Assembly: GCA_963843745.1 (NCBI GenBank)
Contig: CAWJLP010000007.1
Span: forward strand, 248,001 to 312,000
DNA from: Trebonia sp963843745
GTDB lineage: Bacteria; Actinomycetota; Actinomycetes; Streptosporangiales; Streptosporangiaceae
Direction: 5' to 3'
Length of the DNA: 64,000 nt
Below the pieces are notes generated by a model. The model made no database searches and was not told the DNA's origin. It was given only the letters and a program-made list of their open reading frames with translations. Shown piece by piece: positions 45,760 to 55,175 of the stretch; within the stretch, counting starts at the first letter, position 1; every line of letters starts with the position of its first letter. A program made the translations under genes and the position numbers.

Positions 45760-46362
45760 ATGAGCGCTGTCCAGATCGCAGGCTGTTCCGGCGCCGGGAA
45801 GACGACCATCGCCGCCGAGCTCACCCGCCGAGGCCTGGCGGCCATCGACGCCGACGACGATCCGTTCCTCGCGCGGTTCGTTGACGCCAACGGGAACGTA
45901 GTAGCGGAAGAGCCAGACGAACCAGGCTTTTCCTGGCTTTCCAGGCACGGCTGGGCGTGGGATCCGGCCCGCCTGGACGAACTGATCCGGGCCGCAGCGC
46001 CATCGACGCTGTACGTCTGCGGCGGTGCGGACAACCAGCCAGAGGTGGCCGACCGCTTCACTCGGGTGTTCCTGCTGGAGATCGACGAGCCCACGATGCT
46101 GGCGCGACTGGATGCGCGCCGGGACTACCACGACTGGGGCCGTATCGGGGACACCCGGGAGTACCTGCGTCGCAAGCTGCCGGTATTGCAGGACCGGCTG
46201 CGCGTGTCCGGGGCGATCCCCATCGATGCCAGGCAGCCCGTCGACCAGGTGGTGGACGCGATACTCTCCCGCACGCGTCATCCCAACGGGCTAAAGGCGG
46301 GCACCCCGGTGAGGTCATTGTGCGGTCAGGACCATGATCACGAAAGAAAATCGTGCGTATAG
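45760..46362 (+). CDS. P-loop nucleotide/nucleoside kinase-like protein
   Basis: A 200-residue AAA-type P-loop protein. Walker A GCSGAGKTTIAAELTRRGL (~8-26), IDADDDPFLARF as substrate-binding acidic motif, FLLEIDEPTMLARLDARRD (LID-type Arg region) and DTREYLRRKLPVLQDRLRV. The fold resembles adenylate/shikimate-kinase-like ATPases of unknown substrate common in actinobacteria. The last ~10 residues (QDHDHERKSCV) and the TAG stop are encoded by the left arm and loop of a dispersed palindromic element, so the original C-terminus may have been replaced. Confidence 0.82.
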   Translation: MSAVQIAGCSGAGKTTIAAELTRRGLAAIDADDDPFLARFVDANGNVVAEEPDEPGFSWLSRHGWAWDPARLDELIRAAAPSTLYVCGGADNQPEVADRFTRVFLLEIDEPTMLARLDARRDYHDWGRIGDTREYLRRKLPVLQDRLRVSGAIPIDARQPVDQVVDAILSRTRHPNGLKAGTPVRSLCGQDHDHERKSCV

Positions 46363-46385
46363 GAAACTTTTCCTTCGTGATCATG
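46333..46385. repeat. Dispersed palindromic element, copy 3
   Basis: The left arm CATGATCACGAAAGAAAA (46333-46350) is identical to copy 1. The right arm TTTTCCTTCGTGATCATG (46368-46385) has one mismatch. The 17-nt loop contains GCGTATAGG, the exact complement of CCTATACGC in the loop of copy 1, so the two copies are in opposite orientation. The left part is inside the kinase gene, whose stop TAG (46360-46362) lies in the loop. An independent terminator follows two bases later. Confidence 0.93.
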
Positions 46386-46387
46386 AA

Positions 46388-46429
46388 AAAGCGCCCGTAA
46401 CCCCGGCGATTCGGGGTTACGGGCGCTTT
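46388..46429 (-). terminator. Intrinsic terminator of the sdh operon (bidirectional)
   Basis: AAAGCGCCCGTAACCCC (46388-46404) and GGGGTTACGGGCGCTTT (46413-46429) are perfect 17-bp complements with an 8-nt loop. On the minus strand the stem is followed by TTTTT, a classical Rho-independent terminator 14 bp after the sdhB stop. On the plus strand it also carries TTT and can stop read-through from the kinase gene. Confidence 0.92.
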
Positions 46430-46442
46430 CCGTGCAGGGCGG

Positions 46443-47228
46443 CTAGCGCTTGCCGGGGACGGCCGGCGTGCCGGCCTTCTCCTGACGGCGGGAGATCTTC
46501 GAGCCGAGCCACACCAGCGGGTCGTACTTGCGGCCCGCGACGCGCTCCTTCATGGGGATCAGCGCGTTGTCGGTGATCTTGATGTGCTCGGGGCAGACCT
46601 CAGTGCAGCACTTGGTGATGTTGCAGTAGCCGAGGCCGAAGTCGTCCTGCGCGATGTTCCGGCGGTCCGCCTCGTCTGCCGGGTGCATCTCGAGCTCGGC
46701 GACCCGCATCAGGAACCGCGGACCGGCGAAGGCGCCCTCGTTCTCGTCGTGGTCGCGGATCACGTGGCAGGTGTTCTGGCACAAGTAGCACTCAATGCAC
46801 TTGCGGAACTCCTGCGATCGGTTCACGTCTTCCTGCTGCATCCGGAACTCGCCCGGCTTGATCGCCGGGTCGGGCGAGAACGACGGGATCGTGCGCGCCT
46901 TCGCGTAGTTGAACGACACGTCCGTGACCAGGTCCCTGATCACCGGGAACGTCCGCATCGGCGTGATCGTCAGCACGTCCTCCTCCGCGAACGTGGACAT
47001 CCGCGTCATGCAGCCGAGCCGGGGCATGCCGTTGATCTCCATCGAGCAGGAGCCGCACTTGCCGGCCTTGCAGTTCCACCGGATGGCGAGGTCGGACGCC
47101 TGGGTGGCCTGCAGCCTGTGCAGCACGTCGAGGATGACCTCGCCCTCGTTGGCCTCGACCCTGTAATCGACAAGCGAGCCCGACCCGGCGTCACCGCGCC
47201 AGACCCGGAGCGATGCCTCGTATCCCAT
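46443..47228 (-). CDS. sdhB: Succinate dehydrogenase iron-sulfur subunit
   Basis: 261 residues. The N-terminal 2Fe-2S domain has RWNCKAGKCGSCSMEING (~54-71). The C-terminal domain has CIECYLCQNTCHV and CCTEVCPEHIKI for the 4Fe-4S and 3Fe-4S centres. It carries electrons from SdhA flavin to the membrane subunit. ATG 47228 overlaps the sdhA stop (ATGA). The gene order membrane subunit-flavoprotein-iron-sulfur subunit, with one long anchor protein, is that of the actinobacterial Sdh1 complex. Confidence 0.95.
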   Translation of the reverse strand: MGYEASLRVWRGDAGSGSLVDYRVEANEGEVILDVLHRLQATQASDLAIRWNCKAGKCGSCSMEINGMPRLGCMTRMSTFAEEDVLTITPMRTFPVIRDLVTDVSFNYAKARTIPSFSPDPAIKPGEFRMQQEDVNRSQEFRKCIECYLCQNTCHVIRDHDENEGAFAGPRFLMRVAELEMHPADEADRRNIAQDDFGLGYCNITKCCTEVCPEHIKITDNALIPMKERVAGRKYDPLVWLGSKISRRQEKAGTPAVPGKR

Positions 47229-49178
47229 CAGTGCCCCTCCTCCGCCGCAGCGGTAGCGGACGAAGCCGGACTCTGGGGCCCAGGCAGGCCGGCCAGCTCC
47301 TCCTCGGTCATGTACTTCTTGAGCTCGCCCTTGTCGAACAGGCCGAGCAGGTCGGGCCGCATCACGGGCAGCGGCTTGTGGGTCAGCTCGATCTTGTCGC
47401 CGGTCAGCGTCTCGATCAGGTTCACCTTCCGCCATTGCGGCGACATCTCCGGGTAGTCCTCGCGGGTGTGCCCGCCGCGGGACTCCTGCCGCTCCAGCGC
47501 GGCCATCGCCACGCACTCGGCGACGAGCAGCATGTTGCGCAGGTCCAGCGAGTAGTGCCAGCCCGGGTTGTAGGCACGCTCGCCTGGCACGGCCACCCGC
47601 GCGGCCCGCTCCTTGAACTTCTCCAGCTCACCGAGCGCGGTCTTGACCTCCGACTCCCGCCTGATGAGCCCGACAAGGTCGTTCATCATCTGCTGGAGCT
47701 CGGCGTGCACCGTGTAGGGGTTCTCGCCTTCCGTACGCGACAGCGGCGCGAGCGCCTCCGCAACAGCCGCTTCGAGGTCAGCACCAGACACCGCCGGACG
47801 CGCCGAGCCCAGCGAGTCCAGGTAGTCCGCCGCGCCGTCGCCGGCCCGCTTGCCGAACACCAGCAGGTCGGACAGCGAGTTGCCGCCGAGCCGGTTGGAG
47901 CCGTGCATCCCGCCGGACACCTCGCCGGCCGCGAACAGCCCGGGCACCGAGGACGCCGCCGTGTCCGGGTCGACCTCGACGCCGCCCATCACGTAGTGGC
48001 AGGTCGGCCCGATCTCCATCGGCTCCTTGGTGATGTCCACGTCCGCGAGCTCGATGAACTGGTGATACATGGACGGCAGCCGCTGCAGGATGTACGACGC
48101 GGGACGCCGTGAGGCGATGTCGAGGAAGACGCCGCCGTGCGGTGACCCGCGCCCGGCCTTGATCTCGGAGTTGATGGAGCGGGCCACCTCGTCGCGAGGC
48201 AGCAGCTCGGGCGGCCGCCGGTTGTGGTCAGGGTCGGTGTACCAGCGGTCGGCCTCCTCCTCGGTCTCCGCGTACTGCGCGCGGAACACGTCAGGCACGT
48301 AGTCGAACATGAACCGCTTGCCCTCGGCGTTCCGCAGCACTCCGCCGTCGCCGCGGACCGACTCGGTGACCAGCAGGCCGGCCACCGACAGCGGCCAGAC
48401 CATGCCGGTCGGGTGGAACTGGACGAACTCCATGTTCATCAGGTCCGCGCCGGCCAGCAGCGCGAGCGCGTGACCGTCGCCGCTGTACTCCCAGGAGTTC
48501 GACGTGACCTTGTACGTCCGCCCGATGCCGCCGGTGGCCATGATGACCGTCGGCGCCTCGAACAGCACGAACCGTCCCGTGTCGCGGAAGTACCCGAAGG
48601 CGCCGGCGATCCGGCCGGACGCGTCCTTCAGCAGCCGGGTGATCGTCGTCTCCGCGAACACCCGGATCATCGCGTCCGGGTCGCCGGCCGACAGCGAGTC
48701 CTCCTGCTGCAGGGCGACGACCCGCTGCTGCAAGGTCCGGATCATCTCCAGCCCGGTGCGGTCGCCCACGTGCGCCAGCCGCGGGTACTCGTGCCCGCCG
48801 AAGTTCCGCTGGGAGATCTTGCCGTCGGCCGTCCTGTCGAACAGCGCGCCCCACGCCTCAAGCTCCCAGAACCCGGTCCGGGGCCTCCTTGGCGTGCAGT
48901 TCCGCCATCCGCGGGTTGTTCAGGAACTTCCCGCCGCGCATGGTGTCGCGGAAGTGCACCTGCCAGTTGTCGTTCGGGTTCACGTTGCCCATCGCCGCGG
49001 CGGCGCCGCCCTCGGCCATGACCGTGTGCGCCTTGCCGAACAGCGACTTGGAGATGATCGCCGTCTTCTTGCCGCGAGCGCGCGCTGAGATCGCCGCGCG
49101 CAGCCCGGAGCCGCCAGCGCCGATCACTACGACGTCGTAGGAGTAACGCTCGATGTCGGTTGATTCTGGGGTAGCCAT
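47228..49178 (-). pseudogene. sdhA: Succinate dehydrogenase flavoprotein subunit, single-base frameshift
   Basis: The N-terminal frame (ATG 49178) has the FAD motif VVIGAGGSGLRAAISA and SKSLFGKAHTVMAEGG (covalent-flavin His) and runs to HAKEAPDRVLGA with a stop. The rest continues in another frame: the join at the AA doublet 48870-48871 (plus strand) restores APDRVWELEAWGALFDRT when one base is removed. The rest is intact (HPTGMVWPL, GGMHGSNRLGGNSLSDLL, HYSLDLRNMLLVAE). Restored, it has ~650 residues, right for Sdh1 SdhA. As the gene is flanked by intact sdhC and sdhB, a sequencing error is the simplest reading, but programmed or real frameshift is not excluded. Confidence 0.88.
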
Positions 49179-49199
49179 AACTCATCTCGCCCGTTGCGA

Positions 49200-50006
49200 C
49201 TAGTTGAAGATGCGGGGATCGCTGAAGGCGCCGCTGGCCACCAGCATGATGTAGAGGTCGGTGAGCATCAACGTGCCTAGCGAGATCCACGCGAAGGCCA
49301 TGTGACGCCTGTTCAGCTTCGAGATCTGCGTCCAGGTCCAGTACCTGACCGGGTGCTTGGAGAAGTGCTTGAGCCGCCCGCCGGTGATGTGCCGGCACGA
49401 GTGGCACGAGAACGTGTACGCCCAGATAAACACCACGTTGACCAGCATGATGATCGAGCCGAGCCCGATGCCGAAGTTGCCGTCCGGCCCGCGGAACGCC
49501 TGCGCGACGTCGTAGGTGAGCAGGATCGCGATCGGGATCGCCACGTAAAAGAAGTAGCGGTGCAGGTTCTGCACGATCAGCGGGAACCGGGACTCGCCGG
49601 TGTCGGCGGCGTGCGGCTCGCGCACCGCGCACGCGGCGGGCGCCCGCCAGAACGCCCGGTAGTAAGCACCCCGGTAGTAGTAGCACGACAACCGGAACCC
49701 GAGCACGAACACCAGCGAGACAAACGCGTACGGGATGATCGGCGGCACCGCCGGAATCCACTGTCCCAGGGCGGAAGAGCCCGGCACGCACTCGCCGCTG
49801 ACGCAGGGCGAGTAGAACGGCGTCAGGTAGTGGTACTGCGGTACGTAATACCAGTGCCCGGTGAACACGCGGACCGTCGCGTAGAGAACCCAGATGGTCA
49901 GCAGCGAGGCGACGATGCGCCCCCGGTTCCACCACGGATCCTTGCGGAGCGTCCGCTCGCCGATCTGCGCCCGCGTTCTAGCAGGCGCTTCCGAAAGTTG
50001 TGTCAT
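49200..50006 (-). CDS. sdhC: Succinate dehydrogenase membrane anchor subunit
   Basis: A 268-residue membrane protein with about five to six hydrophobic segments (IVASLLTIWVLYATVRVF, IPYAFVSLVFVLGF, YFFYVAIPIAILLTYD, IIMLVNVVFIWAYTF, MAFAWISLGTLMLTDLYIML). Conserved His residues (SCHSCRHITGG, NRRHMAFAW) could ligate heme. It matches the single long anchor of Sdh1-type complexes rather than paired SdhC/SdhD. It starts at ATG 50006. Upstream (50007-50145) a TTAATAACTGGAATAAG stretch near 50080-50100 is the likely promoter area. Confidence 0.9.
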   Translation of the reverse strand: MTQLSEAPARTRAQIGERTLRKDPWWNRGRIVASLLTIWVLYATVRVFTGHWYYVPQYHYLTPFYSPCVSGECVPGSSALGQWIPAVPPIIPYAFVSLVFVLGFRLSCYYYRGAYYRAFWRAPAACAVREPHAADTGESRFPLIVQNLHRYFFYVAIPIAILLTYDVAQAFRGPDGNFGIGLGSIIMLVNVVFIWAYTFSCHSCRHITGGRLKHFSKHPVRYWTWTQISKLNRRHMAFAWISLGTLMLTDLYIMLVASGAFSDPRIFN

Positions 50007-50145
50007 CAGCGTCCTCGCTGCCTAGGTACGTGATCGTGCCGCGGCGCGCGGCAACGGGAGGCGGCGCGCGCAGGCGATGCCATGAACTTATTCCAGTTAT
50101 TAACAGGATGCCGCATCGGGGCGCGATTCCAGGATGTGAGACTGG

Positions 50146-52248
50146 CTACACTCCCTGTCGCGACAAGGCGTCGCGGAGGAACGCGACCTGCAGTAGCAGG
50201 AGGTTTTCCGCGACGACCTCCTGCGGAGTCATGTGCGTCACACCGGACAGCGGCAGCACGGAGTGCGGGTAGCCGGCCGCGAGCAGCGCCGAGGACAGCC
50301 GCAGCGAGTGGGCGACGAACACGTTGTCATCGGCCAGCCCGTGAATGATGAGCAATGGGCGTATCGCAGTAGCCACCGCACGTTCCGGATCATCATTGAG
50401 CGAACTGACCGCGTAAGCCGCGGGATTTGCTGCCGGGTCACCCAGGTAGCGCTCGGTGTAGTGCGTGTCGTACAGCCGCCAGTCGGTGACCGGCGCGCCG
50501 GCGACCGCGGCCCCGAAGACGTCCGGACGGCGCAGCACCGCGAGCGCCGCGAGGTACCCGCCGAACGACCAGCCGCGGATCCCGGTCCTGCTCGCATCCA
50601 GGTCGGTGAACTTCTCCGCGGCCGCGTGCAGCGCGGTGACCTGGTCCTCGAGGACGCCGGTGGCGAAGTCGCCGGCCACCATCCGGTCCCAGGCCGGCCC
50701 GCGGCCCGGCGTGCCGCGACCGTCCGCGACGATGACGGCGAAGCCCTGCTCCGCGAACCACTGCGAGGCGAGGAAGGCGCTGGACGTCTTCAGCACCCGC
50801 TGCGAATGCGGGCCGCCGTACGGGTCCATCAGCACCGGCAGCTTCGTGCCCGGCCGGTGCCAGGACGGGAAGAGCACCGCGGTGCGGATGTCGCCGGCCC
50901 CGGCGTCGAGGAACTGCGGATCGGGGTGCGGCAGGTTCGGTTCCTCCGCGAGGACGGCGATGTCCCTTGCCGGTTTTCCTTTTTTATCTATCCGAACGGA
51001 CACGTGGTTCCCCCGCAGCGTCCTGCCGCTCACCACGGTGGTCGAGCCCGCCGCTTGCGCGGTGTGCACGCCGGGATCGGTGGCCACCGCGGTCAGGCCG
51101 TCGGGGCCGTAGCGCCATACCCCGATCTCGGTGGGATCCGTCGAGCCGCTGAACAGCACGCTGTCGCCGTCGGTGCCGAGGATGTCGCGCACCTGCAGGC
51201 CCGGCGGGGTGAGCGGCGCGGCGGTGGCCAGGTCCGCCGCGGGGGCGACGATCAGCCGCCGGGTGTCGTCGCTGAGCTCGGTCCAGACGATGTGGCCGTT
51301 GCGGAGCTGGGCGGGGGTGCCGTCGATGACGTCGGTCCAGTCCGGGTCGGTGTCCTCGCGGATGACCTCGCCGGTGATCCCGTTGAACAGCCGCATCGTC
51401 TTCTGGTCGCGGGTCTGCGCGACGATCAGCAGGTCGTCGCCCCAGGCCGCGTTGACCAGGTAAGGGAAGGCGATGTTGTCCCATTCGGCCTCCGTACGGC
51501 TGTTGTCGGCGAGGTCGGCGATGAACAGTGACACGTCGGCGTTCGGGGTGCCGGCCGCCGGGTAGCGGACCTCGGCCGGCTGCCGGTCAGGATTGGCCGG
51601 GTCGGCGATGTGCCAGTGCCTGACGTTCGACTCGTTCACCCGGGCGACCAGGAGCCTGGTGCCGTCGGGTGACCACCAGTAGCCGCGGAAGCGGCCCATC
51701 TCCTCGCTGGCGATGAACTCCGCGAGGCCGTAGGTGACGCCGTCTTGCCCCGCGACGATCGTGTCGTCGCCGGTTTCCAGGTCGGCGACCCACAGCTGGC
51801 CCGCGTGCACGTAGCCGACCTTGCGCCCCGTCGGGTCCGGCTGGGGGTCGAGCGCCGGGGTATGCGTGGCCACCAGCCGGGGCGTTGCGGCGGGGTCGCC
51901 GAGCGGGGCCGCGTACACCTGCCCGGACAGCGCGAAGACCGCGAGGGCGTGCCGCTCGTCGGTCGCGTAGGCCACGATGCCCGAGCCGGTCTCCCTGACC
52001 CGCTCCCGCCGCGCGCGCTCCTCAGGCGGCAGGTTCTCGTCGTCGGCGCCGAGCGCCCTCGGGTCGGCCACCAGGCGTTCCGCGCCGGTGCCCGCGGCGG
52101 CCTCCCACAGGCAGCTCACCGGGTCGTCGCCGCTCTTGGTCCGCAGGAACGTGACCCGCTCCCCGTCGGGGGATACCCGCAGCGAGCGGGGCGCCCCGAT
52201 CGTGAACCGCCGCGTCCTTGCCTGCTGCCGGGGAAAGCTGTCCGCCAT
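50146..52248 (-). CDS. S9 family prolyl-oligopeptidase-like peptidase (DPP4-type)
   Basis: 700 residues. The N-terminal ~440 form a beta-propeller (APRSLRVSPDGERVTFLRTK, YWWSPDGTRLLVARVNESNV). The C-terminal alpha/beta-hydrolase domain has the Ser elbow GWSFGGYLAALAV (~575), Asp in IHGLADDNVFVAHS and His in SGVTHMTPQE. Dipeptidyl-peptidase-IV-type enzymes release Xaa-Pro dipeptides. No signal peptide is seen, so it is probably cytoplasmic. ATG 52248 is chosen because longer frames run over the divergent mshB gene. Confidence 0.92.
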   Translation of the reverse strand: MADSFPRQQARTRRFTIGAPRSLRVSPDGERVTFLRTKSGDDPVSCLWEAAAGTGAERLVADPRALGADDENLPPEERARRERVRETGSGIVAYATDERHALAVFALSGQVYAAPLGDPAATPRLVATHTPALDPQPDPTGRKVGYVHAGQLWVADLETGDDTIVAGQDGVTYGLAEFIASEEMGRFRGYWWSPDGTRLLVARVNESNVRHWHIADPANPDRQPAEVRYPAAGTPNADVSLFIADLADNSRTEAEWDNIAFPYLVNAAWGDDLLIVAQTRDQKTMRLFNGITGEVIREDTDPDWTDVIDGTPAQLRNGHIVWTELSDDTRRLIVAPAADLATAAPLTPPGLQVRDILGTDGDSVLFSGSTDPTEIGVWRYGPDGLTAVATDPGVHTAQAAGSTTVVSGRTLRGNHVSVRIDKKGKPARDIAVLAEEPNLPHPDPQFLDAGAGDIRTAVLFPSWHRPGTKLPVLMDPYGGPHSQRVLKTSSAFLASQWFAEQGFAVIVADGRGTPGRGPAWDRMVAGDFATGVLEDQVTALHAAAEKFTDLDASRTGIRGWSFGGYLAALAVLRRPDVFGAAVAGAPVTDWRLYDTHYTERYLGDPAANPAAYAVSSLNDDPERAVATAIRPLLIIHGLADDNVFVAHSLRLSSALLAAGYPHSVLPLSGVTHMTPQEVVAENLLLLQVAFLRDALSRQGV

Positions 52249-52320
52249 GCCTCCCGATCTTGCCAGGCGCTGCCTGCGCGGCGCGGGCCGCATCGCCGAT
52301 AGCCACGTACGCTCGGCCTC

Positions 52321-53124
52321 ATGGAACGCAGCCTGCTGCTCGTGCACGCGCATCCGGACGATGAGTCGATCGGGACCGGGGCGACGATGGCCAAGTACGC
52401 CGCCGAGGGCGCCAGGGTCACGCTGGTGACCTGCACGCTCGGCGAGCTCGGCGAGATCATCCCGCCGGACCTGCGGCACTTGTTTCCCGACGAGCTCGGC
52501 CAGCACCGGATCGTGGAGCTGGACAGGGCCTGCGCGGCGCTCGGGGTGACCGACCACCGGTTCCTCGGCGGCGCGGGACGGTGGCGCGACTCAGGGATGA
52601 TGGGGCTGCCGGACAACGACGACCCGCGGTGCTTCTGGCGGGCCAACGTCGACGAGGCCGCGGCTTCGCTGGCCGAAATCATCCGCGAGGTCGAGGCGGA
52701 CGTGATCGTGACCTACGACGCCAACGGGTTCTACGGGCACCCGGATCACATCCAGGCGCACCGGGTGGCCTGGCGCGCCTTCGAGATGACCGGCGGCAGC
52801 GGGAAGTTCTACGCCACCGCGATACCCCGCTCGGTGCTCGCCGCCGCCCAGGAACTGCCGGAAGACTCCTGGTTCCAGCGCAGCACCGACCTGTCGGCCG
52901 GCGTGCCCGACGACCAGGTGACCACGGCGATCGACGCGGCCAAGTACCTGGACGCGAAGCTGGCCGCGATGCGGGCGCACGAAACGCAGATCACGGTGGA
53001 CGGCGAGTTCTTCGCCATGTCCAACGAGATCGGCCAGCGCGCCCTCGGAACCGAGTACTACACGCTGCTGGCGGGCACGCGCGGGCCGGGGAGCCCTTAC
53101 GAGCGCGACCTGTTCGGCGGCTGA
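52321..53124 (+). CDS. mshB: Mycothiol biosynthesis deacetylase MshB
   Basis: A 267-residue zinc deacetylase (LmbE fold) that deacetylates GlcNAc-inositol in mycothiol synthesis. Zinc and catalytic residues are in LVHAHPDDESIGTGATM (~8-24) and FYGHPDHIQAHRVAW (~140-154). GELGEIIPPDLRHL and DHRFLGGAGRWRDSGMMG are typical of MshB rather than the Mca S-conjugate amidase. The genes that follow include a member of the mycothiol-dependent maleylpyruvate isomerase family. 72 bp separate it from the divergent S9 peptidase. Confidence 0.93.
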   Translation: MERSLLLVHAHPDDESIGTGATMAKYAAEGARVTLVTCTLGELGEIIPPDLRHLFPDELGQHRIVELDRACAALGVTDHRFLGGAGRWRDSGMMGLPDNDDPRCFWRANVDEAAASLAEIIREVEADVIVTYDANGFYGHPDHIQAHRVAWRAFEMTGGSGKFYATAIPRSVLAAAQELPEDSWFQRSTDLSAGVPDDQVTTAIDAAKYLDAKLAAMRAHETQITVDGEFFAMSNEIGQRALGTEYYTLLAGTRGPGSPYERDLFGG

Positions 53125-53165
53125 CCCGCGCGAAACGCATCTCCGAGTCGGTAGCCTGCTGGATC

Positions 53166-53564
53166 ATGGGGACCCCGCAGGGCCTGCCGGAGCCGGCGCA
53201 GCGCGCGATCGCGGCCGCCGGCTACGTCGTCCTGTTCGTGCTGGGCGTGCTGCAGGGGATGATCGGCAGCTTCAACTACAGCCGCAGTCCCGTGCCCTTG
53301 GTGGCGATCATCCTTGCCGTGCTCGTCTTCGCCACCTGCGTGCTGGCCGGCTGGGGCACGCGCACGTTCGGCGGCGGGTTCGCGCCGGCCGTGGGCTGGA
53401 TCATCGCCTCGTTCGTGCTGTCCATGGGGCGGCCCAACGGCAGCATCATCATCACGGGCACGACCGCGGGCGAGTGGTACCTGTACGGCGGCTCACTGGC
53501 CGCGGTGAGCGGTACGGCCGCTGCTTACATCCTCTGGGTCCGCGCTCGCCCCCGCCCCCGCTAG
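53166..53564 (+). CDS. DUF6113-like small membrane protein
   Basis: 132 residues, four hydrophobic segments (AAAGYVVLFVLGVLQGMIG, VAIILAVLVFATCVLAGW, FAPAVGWIIASFVLSMG, LAAVSGTAAAYILWV). In Streptomyces a similar protein (DUF6113) directly follows mshB, as here at 42 bp. No function is known; linkage to mycothiol is by position only. ATG 53166; the longer frame back to 52581 is in mshB. Confidence 0.7.
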   Translation: MGTPQGLPEPAQRAIAAAGYVVLFVLGVLQGMIGSFNYSRSPVPLVAIILAVLVFATCVLAGWGTRTFGGGFAPAVGWIIASFVLSMGRPNGSIIITGTTAGEWYLYGGSLAAVSGTAAAYILWVRARPRPR

Positions 53565-53593
53565 GGGCGAGCGCTGAACACCGCCAAATGGCC

Positions 53594-54394
53594 CTAGACG
53601 GGTTCGAATGTCCGGAGCATCGCCTCGAGCGCCGCTTGGTCCGGGCCGGTGAACGGATCGGCGTCAGGGGCGTCAAGCAGGGTGGCGAACAAGCGAGCGG
53701 TGTCGCTGGTGACCGGCGGCAGGTGAGTACTGAGGATGGCGGACGGAGCGAAGTCGCGAAGCGGTCCGAATGAGGCTGCGTACTTGACCGGGTCGACAGC
53801 ATGCACCCACGAGCTGTCCACGCTGGCCCACAGCAGCTGCGCGGCACGCAGTTCGCCGGGACTCACCGCCGTGGCGTCCTCGGCGGCTGCCAGCGTGGAG
53901 GTGGGCAGGGGGGCGCCGAAGCAGTCCGAACTGAAGCAGGCGCCGGTGCTCGTGTCGAGGACGCCGACGGTGGCGGGGTTGTCGAAGAGCGGCGGGCGGA
54001 ATCCGGCCAGCCGCCGATCGCCGGCGTCGAGTGTCTGGCCCGGGTTGAGCAGGTAGATCCGGTTCAGCGGCAGCGGGCGCTCGGCGGACATCATCCCGAC
54101 GGCGGCGAACGTGGTGACCACGCGTGCCCGCGGGGCGGCTTCAAGGAGCGCGAACAGCCCGCCCGTGTGGTCGCGGTCAGGGTGAGTCAGCCAGATCCAG
54201 CGGACGTCGGCCGGGTCGATCACCTCGGCCAAGGAGGCGACGAAGTCGCGGTCCGGCAGGCCGAGGCCGGTGTCGATGACGACCGGCTGGACGGCGTGCA
54301 CGACGAAGGCGTTGACCGGGAGGAACCCGATACCGGGGACTTCGATGTAATCGTTGAGGACAGTAACGTCGGGACGGATCCGGTAGGAGCGCAT
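53594..54394 (-). CDS. MBL-fold metallo-hydrolase
   Basis: 266 residues with a metallo-beta-lactamase fold: the metal motif WLTHPDRDHTGGLFAL (HxDxDH form, ~85) and further ligands in SSDCFGAPL (Asp) and LSTHLPP (His). The substrate is unknown. ATG 54394 follows TAGAGGGGGG at good spacing; the longer frame overlaps the gene upstream. It lies 28 bp after the isomerase-family gene and is probably in the same operon under the TetR regulator. Confidence 0.87.
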   Translation of the reverse strand: MRSYRIRPDVTVLNDYIEVPGIGFLPVNAFVVHAVQPVVIDTGLGLPDRDFVASLAEVIDPADVRWIWLTHPDRDHTGGLFALLEAAPRARVVTTFAAVGMMSAERPLPLNRIYLLNPGQTLDAGDRRLAGFRPPLFDNPATVGVLDTSTGACFSSDCFGAPLPTSTLAAAEDATAVSPGELRAAQLLWASVDSSWVHAVDPVKYAASFGPLRDFAPSAILSTHLPPVTSDTARLFATLLDAPDADPFTGPDQAALEAMLRTFEPV

Positions 54395-54422
54395 GTTCCC
54401 CCCTCTAAGAGATGCGCGGCGT

Positions 54423-55175
54423 TTAGAACGGGACCTGGACGACCAGCAGGCCGTCGGCGTGGCCGCGGCCGGAAATGGTCCGGCAGAACTCGATGGCGTC
54501 GGTCTCGATGAGCGGGCCCCCGTCGCCGGTCTCCCACGAGCCGCCCGCGGGTCCGGTGAGGTGCAGCGTGCAGGGCTGCCCGTGCCTGGCCGCCCATTCG
54601 GCGGCGACGTCCGCGACGAGAACCCCGTCGTGCTCGGCGGTGAGCACGTGGTCCGCGCCGGTGGCGCGGCAGATGTCGGCACGGTGCATCCACGGGTCGC
54701 GGGTCAGGATGATGTCGACGAGGAACCCGATCGTCCATGTTTCGTCGATGCCGTCTACTGGCTGCCGTTCCGACATGGTCCGGCGCCGGATGAAGCCTGG
54801 CGTGCGCCGCCTGCCGCTGGCTGCCTTCGGAGCGCGGGCGGCGAAACGCGCGATGATCTGCTCAGGCGTCATATGCTGCCGCTCGTCGACCTGAAGGCCG
54901 CTCAGCGCGTCGATGAACACCCCGCCTCGGCTATGGGCGAGCTTCATCTGCCGGCGTTGCTCGCGGATCGAGGCTGCCAGCTCCACCATGCCCAGCGCGT
55001 GTGACGCCATGGCGTGCACATCCCAGCCGCGGCATTCGGTTGGCCGCGCCCAGTCGCCGGGGCCCAGCGCGCGGAGCAGGTCAAGGAAGCGCTGGTACTC
55101 GGTCCCGGCGAGGCGCATCGCGGTGTCGCGCGACATGGCGGCGGCGCGCGGCGTGGTAGGAGCGGTAATGGTCAT
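54423..55175 (-). CDS. Mycothiol-dependent maleylpyruvate isomerase family protein (DinB-like)
   Basis: 250 residues. The DinB-like four-helix N-terminal domain has TECRGWDVHAMASHALGMVE (metal His, ~52-66) and a second His in RDPWMHRADICRATG (~172). The C-terminal domain (MDMPI_C-like) ends TISGRGHADGLLVVQVPF. The family uses mycothiol as cofactor or substrate for isomerisation or detoxification. The start ATG overlaps the TetR stop (ATGA), so the regulator and enzyme are coupled; together with the downstream metallo-hydrolase this looks like an inducible detoxification operon. Confidence 0.85.
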   Translation of the reverse strand: MTITAPTTPRAAAMSRDTAMRLAGTEYQRFLDLLRALGPGDWARPTECRGWDVHAMASHALGMVELAASIREQRRQMKLAHSRGGVFIDALSGLQVDERQHMTPEQIIARFAARAPKAASGRRRTPGFIRRRTMSERQPVDGIDETWTIGFLVDIILTRDPWMHRADICRATGADHVLTAEHDGVLVADVAAEWAARHGQPCTLHLTGPAGGSWETGDGGPLIETDAIEFCRTISGRGHADGLLVVQVPF

